A DNA stretch of 5,242 bases from Candidatus Kuenenbacteria bacterium CG10_big_fil_rev_8_21_14_0_10_36_11 (GTDB lineage Bacteria > Patescibacteriota > Patescibacteriia > UBA2196), in NCBI GenBank assembly GCA_002778535.1, contig PFBP01000053.1, positions 1 through 5,242 of the forward strand. The letters run 5' to 3'. Positions 1 to 5,126 of this stretch are shown piece by piece. The translations under genes and the position numbers were made by a program. The notes beneath the pieces are model-generated. The model searched no databases and was not told the origin of the DNA. It worked only from the letters and a program-made list of their open reading frames with translations. Numbering within the stretch: position 1 is the stretch's first letter; every line of letters starts with the position of its first letter.

Positions 1-11
1 ATAAGGTTTAT

Positions 12-43
12 TAAAAAGTTGGTTGTTCATAAAAACAAAACCA
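12..43 (-). terminator. Possible parA terminator
   Basis: Read on the minus strand, TGGTT and GTT pair with AAC and AACCA around a short loop, with a two-base bulge on one side. The sequence ACTTTTTAA follows. This is the first hairpin plus T-run downstream of parA, about 80 nt past its stop codon. The stem is short, AT-rich and imperfect, so the call is tentative. Confidence 0.35.
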
Positions 44-59
44 CGAAATATAACCACCC

Positions 60-101
60 TGTCCTCACTTCGCTCGGACACCCCTCCTTGAAAAGGAGGG
101 G
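60..101. repeat. REP-like intergenic element with two hairpins
   Basis: Two adjacent inverted repeats lie just downstream of parA. TGTCC (60-64) pairs with GGACA (76-80) around an 11-nt loop. CCCCTCCTT (81-89) pairs perfectly with AAGGAGGGG (93-101) around a 3-nt loop. The element is far more GC-rich than its surroundings. Neither strand has a T-run immediately after the strong stem, so it is not a classical intrinsic terminator, though it could protect the 3' end of parA mRNA. From memory, very similar GGAGGGG palindromes recur between genes in many Patescibacteria genomes; this was not checked. Only one copy is seen in this window. Confidence 0.6.
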
Positions 102-120
102 ACTTTTAATAGTATTTTTT

Positions 121-891
121 TTATTTCAATTTTGTATATTCCATCAATTCTTTTGCTAATCTTTCATACGCTTTGGCGCCGCGGCCATGGGGATTATAAT
201 GCAAAATTGATTGGCCGAATGAAGGCGCTTCAGCCAGTTTGGAATTTCTTGGGATTACAGTGCGAAAAATTTTATTAGGGAAATAACGATAAAGTTCTTG
301 AAAAACTTCGCGCGCTAATTTATTTCTGTCATCATACATTGTCATGACTGCGCCGAGCACATTAAGATTTGGTTTCAGATATTGCTTGACCAAAGAAACA
401 GTATTTAAAAGTTGGCCCAAACCTTCAAGCGCGAAATATTCGCACTGCACCGGAATTAAAACATCATCTGCTGCGACAAGTCCATTGATTGTCAGAAGAC
501 CGAGCGATGGCGGCGAGTCAATAATAATATAATCATAATCATGCTTGATTTCCAAAAGCTCTTGATGCAGGCGATACTCTCTTTCTAATTGTGAAACTAA
601 TTCAATATTAGCGCCAGCCAGATTTTGGTTTGACGGAATAATTTTAAGGCCGGCTGGCTCAATCGGGAGAGCAACCTGGCGCATAGAATATGGCCCCATT
701 AAAACTTCATAAACACCGGCTGAAATATTTTTATAATCCACGCCAATGCCAGAAGTCGCGTTAGCTTGCGGATCTAAATCCACCAGTAAAACAAAATTAC
801 CGAGCTTGGCTAAAAAACTCGCCAGGTTAATTGCGGTAGTGGTCTTGCCTACTCCGCCTTTTTGGTTCACGACAGAAATGATACGGGACAT
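121..891 (-). CDS. parA: ParA/Soj-family chromosome-partitioning ATPase
   Basis: A complete 256-residue protein of normal length for a chromosomal ParA (Soj). The deviant Walker A motif KGGVGKTT is at residues 11-18 with both lysines of the P-loop signature. The second motif VDLDPQ is at 37-42, and Walker B, IIIDSPPS, at 122-129. The family segments EYFALEG (151-157), MYDDRN (185-190) and IPRNSKLAEAPSFG (213-226) are all present, which favours Soj/ParA over MinD. ParA dimerises on ATP, binds DNA non-specifically and is released by ParB bound at parS, moving replicated origins apart. No parB lies within the window: downstream there are 120 bp of repeat and possible terminator, and upstream is an unrelated gene with its own terminator. 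The gene therefore appears to be transcribed alone. The ATG start leads directly into the conserved N-terminus, and no Shine-Dalgarno site precedes it. Confidence 0.95.
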   Translation of the reverse strand: MSRIISVVNQKGGVGKTTTAINLASFLAKLGNFVLLVDLDPQANATSGIGVDYKNISAGVYEVLMGPYSMRQVALPIEPAGLKIIPSNQNLAGANIELVSQLEREYRLHQELLEIKHDYDYIIIDSPPSLGLLTINGLVAADDVLIPVQCEYFALEGLGQLLNTVSLVKQYLKPNLNVLGAVMTMYDDRNKLAREVFQELYRYFPNKIFRTVIPRNSKLAEAPSFGQSILHYNPHGRGAKAYERLAKELMEYTKLK

Positions 892-900
892 AAAATAAAC

Positions 901-921
901 TCAAAATTCAAAAGTCAAAAT
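901..921 (-). repeat. Heptamer repeats in the parA leader
   Basis: Three head-to-tail 7-nt units of the form TCAAAAN (plus strand) lie between the parA promoter and its start codon. Further degenerate units in the same 7-nt phase continue to about 942. In the mRNA they read as NTTTTGA and end 9 nt before the ATG. Function is unknown; low-complexity drift is possible. Confidence 0.5.
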
Positions 922-949
922 TAAAACTAAAAATTTAAAACTTAATTTT

Positions 950-958
950 ATTATACCA
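950..958 (-). promoter_or_regulatory. Extended -10 promoter for parA
   Basis: On the minus strand TGG is followed directly by TATAAT (950-955), a perfect extended -10 element. The region where a -35 would sit is only T-rich, TTTTTG at 973-978, so the promoter would rely on the TGn extension. Transcription would start near 943, giving a leader of roughly 50 nt before parA. It lies immediately after the terminator of the upstream gene, which makes functional sense. Confidence 0.6.
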
Positions 959-966
959 TTTTTCAT

Positions 967-999
967 AAAAAACAAAAAACCTCCAAAATAGGAAGTTTT
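967..999 (-). terminator. Intrinsic terminator of the 1045-1812 gene
   Basis: On the minus strand AAAACTTCC (999-991) pairs with GGAGGTTTT (984-976), nine pairs including one G-U, around a 6-nt loop. Two T-runs separated by one G follow the stem. This is a classical Rho-independent terminator 45 nt after the stop codon of the hypothetical gene, and it separates that gene from parA. Confidence 0.8.
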
Positions 1000-1044
1000 G
1001 TAGCGTTAAGCAACGTTCATCAATAGTGTTTAGTGGTGAGTAAA

Positions 1045-1812
1045 TTATAAGTCTTCCAAATCTCCATTACCTAAATCCAAATTATCTATATCTAAATTTT
1101 GATTATTGTTGATAATATTTTCTACTTCTTTTTTTTCTGACTCAATATTATCAAGCGCGGGTATTGGTTCTGGTTCCATAGCCACTGACGGTAAAATTTC
1201 TTTGACTTTTTGTTCTAATGCTTCGTCGCCTTTTGGCATCACATTTTCTATGGCCGCCCAGTTGCTGATTTGATCTTTGGGAATAAGAATAGTCGCTTGA
1301 TCGCCTGGTTTGCCTTTGAAATATGTAACAGACGCGGTTAGCACATTTAACTTTCTGTGGTCAGGAGTCAGGACAGCATAATTATTGGTCACCTCATCTA
1401 AGACCAATTCGCCTGTTAACCTTTCGCGTTCAGTCGGCTTAATTTGTTTATAAATAAAAGACCCGTTTTTTTCTATGGTTAATTTTAAAATATCGCCAGT
1501 TACCAGTTTTGACTTGGAGGCATAATTGGCTGGCACGCTATATTCTTTATTATCATGCCCTATCATATTTTGGCCATTAAAAATACCCTCAATGATTTGT
1601 TGATTTGTTTCAGAGTCATTTGTCACCGTCAGGTTTTTAGCCCGATTTTTTGCTAGGGATAAATCAGTGGTATTATTGCCTATTTGTTTTAAAATTTCTC
1701 TGGCTTGCTGAAGCGATAAATCAGCCGCTTCAATGTATTGATTAAGCTCGGCCAGTTTTTTAGCATTAAGCATATATTTTGTTTTGATTTTATTTTTATT
1801 TGTATTATCCAC
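1045..1812 (-). CDS. Conserved-type hypothetical protein, possibly specific to Patescibacteria
   Basis: Function unknown. The protein has 255 residues from a GTG start, or 242 from the ATG at 1773 (residue 14, MLNAKK). Residues about 15-45 form an amphipathic helix (KLAELNQYIEAADLSLQQA). Residues about 72-190 form a compact, probably beta-rich domain with GDILKLTI (106-113), GSFIYKQI (117-124), ASVTYFKG (160-167) and GDQATILIPKD (170-180). From about 211 the tail is disordered, rich in Asn and acidic residues, ending GDLEDL. There is no signal peptide or membrane segment, so it is probably cytoplasmic. From memory, the central GQNMIG...VPANYASKSKLV...GD stretch resembles an uncharacterised protein seen repeatedly in Parcubacteria; this needs a search. 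It has a strong promoter of its own and its own terminator, and diverges from the membrane protein at 1891. The promoter position makes the GTG start almost leaderless. The first 13 residues are low-complexity, so either start is possible. Confidence 0.85.
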   Translation of the reverse strand: MDNTNKNKIKTKYMLNAKKLAELNQYIEAADLSLQQAREILKQIGNNTTDLSLAKNRAKNLTVTNDSETNQQIIEGIFNGQNMIGHDNKEYSVPANYASKSKLVTGDILKLTIEKNGSFIYKQIKPTERERLTGELVLDEVTNNYAVLTPDHRKLNVLTASVTYFKGKPGDQATILIPKDQISNWAAIENVMPKGDEALEQKVKEILPSVAMEPEPIPALDNIESEKKEVENIINNNQNLDIDNLDLGNGDLEDL

Positions 1813-1822
1813 AGTTGCTTAT

Positions 1823-1851
1823 ATTATAGATAAAAAAAAGCCGCTAGTCAA
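1823..1851 (-). promoter_or_regulatory. Sigma70-type promoter for the 1045-1812 gene
   Basis: On the minus strand, -35 TTGACT (1851-1846), a 17-nt spacer and a perfect -10 TATAAT (1828-1823). This is the best full promoter in the window. The expected transcription start is near 1816, only about 4 nt before the GTG at 1812. The spacer contains a run of eight T. Confidence 0.8.
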
Positions 1852-1855
1852 AGTT

Positions 1856-1884
1856 TTGCTGATTAATTTAAAAAGTGTTATAAT
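1856..1884 (+). promoter_or_regulatory. Extended -10 promoter for the 1891-3945 gene
   Basis: A -35-like TTGCTG (1856-1861), a 17-nt spacer and a perfect -10 TATAAT (1879-1884) extended by TGT just upstream (1876-1878). Six bases separate the -10 from the ATG at 1891, so the expected first transcribed base is the A of the start codon, which implies a leaderless mRNA. The -35 boxes of the two divergent promoters are only 4 bp apart, so polymerase binding to one may affect the other. Confidence 0.75.
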
Positions 1885-1890
1885 TTTATT

Positions 1891-3945
1891 ATGGAATACA
1901 ATTGGGGAAAAATTTTAATACCATCGGTTAGGAATTCTTTTTATGGGGATATTTTTGTGGCACCCGAAGATATGGCTGAAAAATCTAATTTGGGCCAGTT
2001 ATTTGTACTCTTGGGTCTTAAAGGCAGAGATAAAAGTCTGGCACATAAAGCGCGTGATTTAATGGATTTGATTGTGAGCAGTTATTATTCTTCTCCTACT
2101 TCTGACATAGAAAGTTCGCTGACTGCGACCTGCCAGACCATAAATTTAAATTTAACTGATATTTTTGGCGCTTCAATGATGGGTCAGGCCAAAATCAATA
2201 TTTTAGTCGGGGTAGCTAAAGCAGACAATCTGGTTTTCAGTTCCATTGGTGTTTGGTCGGGTAATTTGTTTAGAAATAAAAAAAGTTCGTCTATTGTGCC
2301 AAATGCGGCTGGTGAAATTAGGGAAGAAAAATTCTCCCAGATCACTGTTGGCGAAGCCAGGGCCGATGATGTTTTACTCTTTGCCAACCTTAGCTTATTT
2401 GATTTTTTTTCAACTGAAAAAATCAAAGAAGTGGTTTTAAAACTTAGCACGTCAGCGGCGGTGGAACAATTTAAAAATTTAGCAGGAACCGTTAATAATG
2501 CTGAAATTATTGGCCTGGTATTTAAATACAATGGCGCAGTTAAAAAATCTATAGAATCCAGTCCGCAAAAATATCTTCAGGAATTTTATGGTTCGGAAGA
2601 ATCAATGCAACGGCTTGGCAATCTGGAACAACGCACCAGCCGCACGCTTTCTGCTTCACTTTGGCCAGGGCTAATTAAATTTAAAAAATATTTAACCGGA
2701 AGCATAGGGAATATTTTTAAAAGAAATAAAAAATCTAATCGCAAGGAATTGCAGTTGCCTAAAGAACAAACTGATCACGTTGAGGGCAGAGAAAAAAATA
2801 AAAATGGCTGGCAAAAAATAAATTTTTGGCGAATTGCTAAGTTAATTCCCAAAAATAATTTTTTCAAGGATAAAAAAATATTTATTAGATTTATCGCGTT
2901 GTTGATAGCAATTTTCGCAGCGAGCATTATTTATTTAAATTATGAGAAAAAAACAGCGGCTGAAAATAAACAGCTCTCTGCCACGCTCGCTGTTATTGAG
3001 GATAAAAAAAATGAGGCTGAAGCTGTTTTAATTTATGAAGAGAAGGAAAAAGCCCGGAGCATATTAGGAGAAGCTTTGAATCTGGCCAAGTCGTATTATG
3101 GCGTTGAAGCCAAGTGGCAGGAATTATTTGGTCAACAGCAAAAGGAAGTGACAGCGCTTTTAAATAAAATAAACAATATTTATGAAGTTGTTTTAAACCA
3201 AACGGCAGATTTTTCAGCTGTTAATAGCCAGATTAAAAATATTTTTAAGAATAAAAGCGCTTGGCAAATTTTACTGGCTGACGGCGAATTTTATCAATTA
3301 GATAATGCGACAAAAAATCCTGTTTCTTTGTGGCAGAATGATAAAATAAAATTATTAACAATGATTGGCGATGACATTATTTATTTTGATCAGGAAAATA
3401 ATTTTTATAATTTAGACAAGCAGGGTGCGTCAAAAGAATTAAAAATAAATTTAGCTACGACTATAGCAATAGCAGAAATAATTCCTTATGGCGATAATTT
3501 GTATTTATTAGATAATTCTCTTGGCGAAATCAGAAAAATTATCAAGCCATTGGCTGGGGGAGCCGTTATTAGTTTCTGGTATCAAGACGATAAGAATTTA
3601 ATTAAATCAGGGCATTCAATGATGATTGACGGCAATATCTGGCTTGTTAACGGCAATCAAGTTCTTAAATTTTTTAAGGGCAAAAAAGAAACATTTAATT
3701 TAGGAAGTATTGATCAGCCATTGGGCAATGATTTACAGATTTACACGGAAAAAGATTGGCCATTGATGTATGTTCTTGATCGGCAAAATAAAAGATTGGT
3801 TGTGGTGAACAAAGAAAATGGTGGTGTGATAAAACAGTATTTGAATAATGATTTATCTTCTGTTCAACAAATGGTTGTGGATGATGGACAAAAAAATATT
3901 TGGTCAGTGATTGATAAAAAAGTATATAGGATGGAAATGAAGTAA
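1891..3945 (+). CDS. Membrane protein: degenerate PPM-like domain, TM helix, beta-propeller-like domain
   Basis: 684 residues; not assigned to a named gene. Residues 1-215 follow the order of a PPM (PP2C/SpoIIE) phosphatase fold: RNSFYGDIF (14-22), LFVLLGLKGRD (37-47) where the family has its DG-GG loop, a helix to about 64, ILVGVAKADNLVFSSIGVWSGNLF (104-127), DDVLLFANLSLFDFFS (159-174) in place of the tDGl-D motif, and NNAEIIGLVF (202-211) in place of DN-t-vvv. The metal-binding aspartates seem lost, so a pseudophosphatase acting by binding is likely. A Lys-rich linker (about 262-332) precedes one membrane helix (331-349). Positive charge on its N-side puts the N-terminus in the cytoplasm. 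Residues 351-430 are helical, possibly coiled-coil. Residues about 455-684 show six similar beta units (for example NLYLLDN, NIWLVNGN, LMYVLDRQN, NIWSVIDKK), suggesting an extracytoplasmic propeller. It may pass an outside signal inward or anchor a surface structure; this is inference. The ATG is fixed by the promoter immediately upstream. Confidence 0.85.
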   Translation: MEYNWGKILIPSVRNSFYGDIFVAPEDMAEKSNLGQLFVLLGLKGRDKSLAHKARDLMDLIVSSYYSSPTSDIESSLTATCQTINLNLTDIFGASMMGQAKINILVGVAKADNLVFSSIGVWSGNLFRNKKSSSIVPNAAGEIREEKFSQITVGEARADDVLLFANLSLFDFFSTEKIKEVVLKLSTSAAVEQFKNLAGTVNNAEIIGLVFKYNGAVKKSIESSPQKYLQEFYGSEESMQRLGNLEQRTSRTLSASLWPGLIKFKKYLTGSIGNIFKRNKKSNRKELQLPKEQTDHVEGREKNKNGWQKINFWRIAKLIPKNNFFKDKKIFIRFIALLIAIFAASIIYLNYEKKTAAENKQLSATLAVIEDKKNEAEAVLIYEEKEKARSILGEALNLAKSYYGVEAKWQELFGQQQKEVTALLNKINNIYEVVLNQTADFSAVNSQIKNIFKNKSAWQILLADGEFYQLDNATKNPVSLWQNDKIKLLTMIGDDIIYFDQENNFYNLDKQGASKELKINLATTIAIAEIIPYGDNLYLLDNSLGEIRKIIKPLAGGAVISFWYQDDKNLIKSGHSMMIDGNIWLVNGNQVLKFFKGKKETFNLGSIDQPLGNDLQIYTEKDWPLMYVLDRQNKRLVVVNKENGGVIKQYLNNDLSSVQQMVVDDGQKNIWSVIDKKVYRMEMK

Positions 3946-3983
3946 TTTTAAAACAACCATTTTTAGGTGGTTGTTTTAAAATT
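3944..3983 (+). terminator. Strong, symmetrical terminator between convergent genes
   Basis: A perfect 16-bp inverted repeat (3944-3959 with 3968-3983) around an 8-nt loop. Its first two bases belong to the TAA stop of the membrane-protein gene. The stem has AACAACCA/TGGTTGTT at its top and an A/T-only base, so an A-run precedes and a T-run follows the core on either strand. It can therefore stop transcripts of this gene and of the convergent rplJ-rplL operon. Confidence 0.8.
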
Positions 3984-4013
3984 GGATAACCCGATTTTTG
4001 TTTTAACCACAGA

Positions 4014-4041
4014 ATCCCTCGTTCCTAAAGGGACTCGGGAT
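4014..4041. repeat. REP-like palindrome downstream of rplL
   Basis: ATCCC (4014-4018) pairs with GGGAT (4037-4041). After a 2x2 mismatch, GTTCC (4021-4025) pairs with GGGAC (4030-4034), including one G-U, around a TAAA loop. It is GC-rich relative to its flanks. On the minus strand it starts GTCATCCCGAG, which from memory is the style of dispersed intergenic palindromes in many bacteria, including Patescibacteria. No T-run follows. It differs in sequence from the element at 60-101. Confidence 0.55.
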
Positions 4042-4073
4042 GACTTTAAAATAATGCAATTATTTTAAAGTCA
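4041..4073 (-). repeat. 15-bp perfect palindrome spanning the rplL stop codon
   Basis: Positions 4041-4055 and 4059-4073 are exact inverted copies around a 3-nt loop. One arm encodes the last residues of L7/L12 (VTLK) and the TAA stop; the other lies downstream. The stem is AT-rich and lacks a following T-run, so it is not a standard terminator, but the mRNA would end its reading frame inside a hairpin. It abuts the REP-like element at 4014-4041. Confidence 0.65.
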
Positions 4074-4470
4074 CTTTTGCTCCAGCATCTTCTAATTTTT
4101 TCTTGATTTCTTCAGCTAATTCTTTTTTGATTTTTTCTTTAACTATTTTTGGCGCGGCTTCTGCTAAATCTTTAGCATCTTTTAAACCCAATTCAGTTAC
4201 TTCACGGATGACTTTAATCACGCCGATTTTATTTTCACCAGTAGCTGTTAATTCCACTGTGAATTCGGTTTTTTCTTCAACAGCTTCGGCTGACGCGCCA
4301 GCATTAGCTGGCATAGTGCCCATCATCATTGGAGCGGCAGCTGAAACACCAAATTTGTCTTCCAGAATTTTAACCAACTCTGATAAATCCAAGACAGACA
4401 TTTTTTCAATGGTTTCCACAATTGATTTGAATTTTTCAGGCACGACGATTTCTTTTTGTTCATCAGACAT
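4060..4470 (-). CDS. rplL: 50S ribosomal protein L7/L12
   Basis: 136 residues from the ATG at 4470. L7/L12 forms the flexible stalk of the large subunit as dimers on L10, recruiting and stimulating translational GTPases. The N-terminal dimerisation region (about 12-43, KFKSIVETIEKMSVLDLSEL) is followed by an Ala/Gly/Met-rich hinge (about 44-65). The C-terminal domain starts at EKTEFTVEL and contains the conserved IGVIKVIREVTELGLKDAKDL and ends GAKVTLK. The frame is open for 14 further codons to 4512, but that stretch (PITNYLLRITYN) is translated intergenic heptamer repeat, so the shorter start at MSDEQKEIVV is chosen. It is the second gene of the rplJ-rplL operon, 83 bp after rplJ. No Shine-Dalgarno site is visible. 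The usual downstream rpoB is absent: the operon ends here at repeats and a shared terminator. Confidence 0.97.
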   Translation of the reverse strand: MSDEQKEIVVPEKFKSIVETIEKMSVLDLSELVKILEDKFGVSAAAPMMMGTMPANAGASAEAVEEKTEFTVELTATGENKIGVIKVIREVTELGLKDAKDLAEAAPKIVKEKIKKELAEEIKKKLEDAGAKVTLK

Positions 4471-4480
4471 AGAATTATAA

Positions 4481-4508
4481 GTAATCCGCAATAAGTAATT
4501 TGTAATTG
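4481..4508. repeat. Heptamer array upstream of rplL
   Basis: Four head-to-tail 7-nt units of GTAATNN type on the plus strand: GTAATCC, GCAATAA, GTAATTT, GTAATTG. The array ends 10 nt before the rplL start codon in the mRNA sense. It is inverted relative to the array at 4530-4564: 4495-4507 is an exact 13-bp reverse complement of 4545-4557. Confidence 0.65.
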
Positions 4509-4529
4509 GCAAAATAAATTTAAGTTTTT

Positions 4530-4564
4530 TTATTACAAATTACGAATTACAAATTACGAGTTAC
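4530..4564. repeat. Heptamer array at the rplJ 3' end
   Basis: Five head-to-tail 7-nt units ending in TTAC or TAC on the plus strand: TTATTAC, AAATTAC (twice, alternating with) GAATTAC, then GAGTTAC. The array runs into the last codons of rplJ, so the final Asn-Ser-stop of L10 is encoded by repeat sequence. With the inverted array at 4481-4508 it can fold the rplJ-rplL spacer into a long hairpin. Confidence 0.7.
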
Positions 4565-5081
4565 TTTTATTATTTTTTATTGCGTTTAAAATATTGATAA
4601 AATTTCTAATATTGATAGCTAAGATATTAACGAATTCATTTAGTGGCGCTTTAATAGTGCTTATGGTTTTATTGAGTAATTCTTCTTTGTTAGGTAATTT
4701 AGCCAAGGCCATAATTTTTTCCGAATTCAGCCAATTGTTATTTAGAATGCCGCCGATAATTTTAAAATTTTTTTTGCCTTTGACAAATTTAGCTAAAATT
4801 TTCGCGCCTAAAACTTCGTCTGGAGATGAGGTTAAAGCAATATTACCCAGGAGTTCTTGTTCATTTGGACCGATAATTTCTTTTTGAGCCAGGATTTTTT
4901 TTAATAAAGTTTTTTTAACTATTTCATGGCCGGCGCCCTGTTTTTTAAGTTCTTGACGCAAAGCATAGTCGTCTTTAACAGGCAGTTTTTCAAATACGGA
5001 AATAATTACAGATTTAGAATTATCTATTTTTTGAGCCACATCATTTAAAACTTTTTGTTTTTGGAGTTTGGATTTTGGCAT
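4554..5081 (-). CDS. rplJ: 50S ribosomal protein L10
   Basis: 175 residues, the usual length. L10 attaches the L7/L12 dimers to the large-subunit stalk base. The N-terminal rRNA-binding domain has the family pattern: a helix from about 6, SVIISVFEKLPVKDDYALRQEL (24-45) and HEIVKKTLLKKIL (52-64), where many homologues have VKNTL. Residues 110-137 contain GGILNN and LAKLPNKEELLNK, a strong family signature. The C-terminal helix IKAPLNEFVNILAINIRNF (143-161) is the L7/L12-binding arm. The ATG at 5081 leads directly into the typical MPKSKLQKQ start; no Shine-Dalgarno site is visible. The gene is first in the visible part of the operon and is preceded by an L10-leader attenuator, so feedback control by L10-L12 is expected. 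Upstream genes (rplK/rplA in many bacteria) lie outside the window. Confidence 0.97.
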   Translation of the reverse strand: MPKSKLQKQKVLNDVAQKIDNSKSVIISVFEKLPVKDDYALRQELKKQGAGHEIVKKTLLKKILAQKEIIGPNEQELLGNIALTSSPDEVLGAKILAKFVKGKKNFKIIGGILNNNWLNSEKIMALAKLPNKEELLNKTISTIKAPLNEFVNILAINIRNFINILNAIKNNKSNS

Positions 5082-5090
5082 AATATTTAC

Positions 5091-5111
5091 AATTTTAAAT
5101 TTTTAATTTTG
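5091..5111 (-). repeat. Heptamer repeats in the rplJ leader
   Basis: Three head-to-tail 7-nt units of the form AATTTTN (plus strand) lie just upstream of rplJ, ending 9 nt before its start codon. Base composition alone could produce part of this, but the phase is exact and parallels the parA and rplL leaders. Confidence 0.45.
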
Positions 5112-5116
5112 AAATA

Positions 5117-5125
5117 ATAATACCA
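5117..5125 (-). promoter_or_regulatory. Weak candidate internal promoter before rplJ
   Basis: The minus strand has TGG followed by TATTAT, an extended -10 with one mismatch, just past the attenuator terminator. The -35 position (TAAGCA, 5145-5140) is poor and lies inside the terminator hairpin. If active it would give a basal transcript that escapes attenuation. AT-rich sequence makes chance matches common. Confidence 0.25.
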
Positions 5126-5126
5126 T

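Noticed and set aside
344..532. Plus-strand open frame of 62 codons
   Set aside because: It lies wholly inside parA on the opposite strand, and parA has every family motif in the other frame.
121..891. MinD instead of ParA
   Set aside because: The C-terminus lacks a MinD-like membrane-targeting helix, and the segments VDLDPQ, EYFALEG and IPRNSKLAEAPSFG are those of Soj/ParA.
2184..2531. Minus-strand open frame of 115 codons, and a plus-strand frame at 2246-2440
   Set aside because: Both are inside the 684-codon gene. They show no recognisable domain and have no promoter; they are shadows of its AT-rich coding.
4474..4479. TATAAT on the minus strand just before rplL
   Set aside because: Only 3 nt separate it from the ATG, so transcription would begin inside the gene. 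No -35 is visible, and AT-rich spacer sequence explains it.
4103..4480. Plus-strand open frame of 125 codons
   Set aside because: It is antisense to rplL, whose product is unmistakable. The Ser/Ala-rich translation is the complement of L7/L12 codons.
4481..4564. CRISPR-like array
   Set aside because: The units are 7 nt, directly abutting, without spacers, and inverted halfway through.
4594..4887. Plus-strand open frame of 97 codons with hydrophobic segments
   Set aside because: It is antisense to rplJ. The apparent hydrophobicity is the complement of Lys/Asn/Glu-rich coding.
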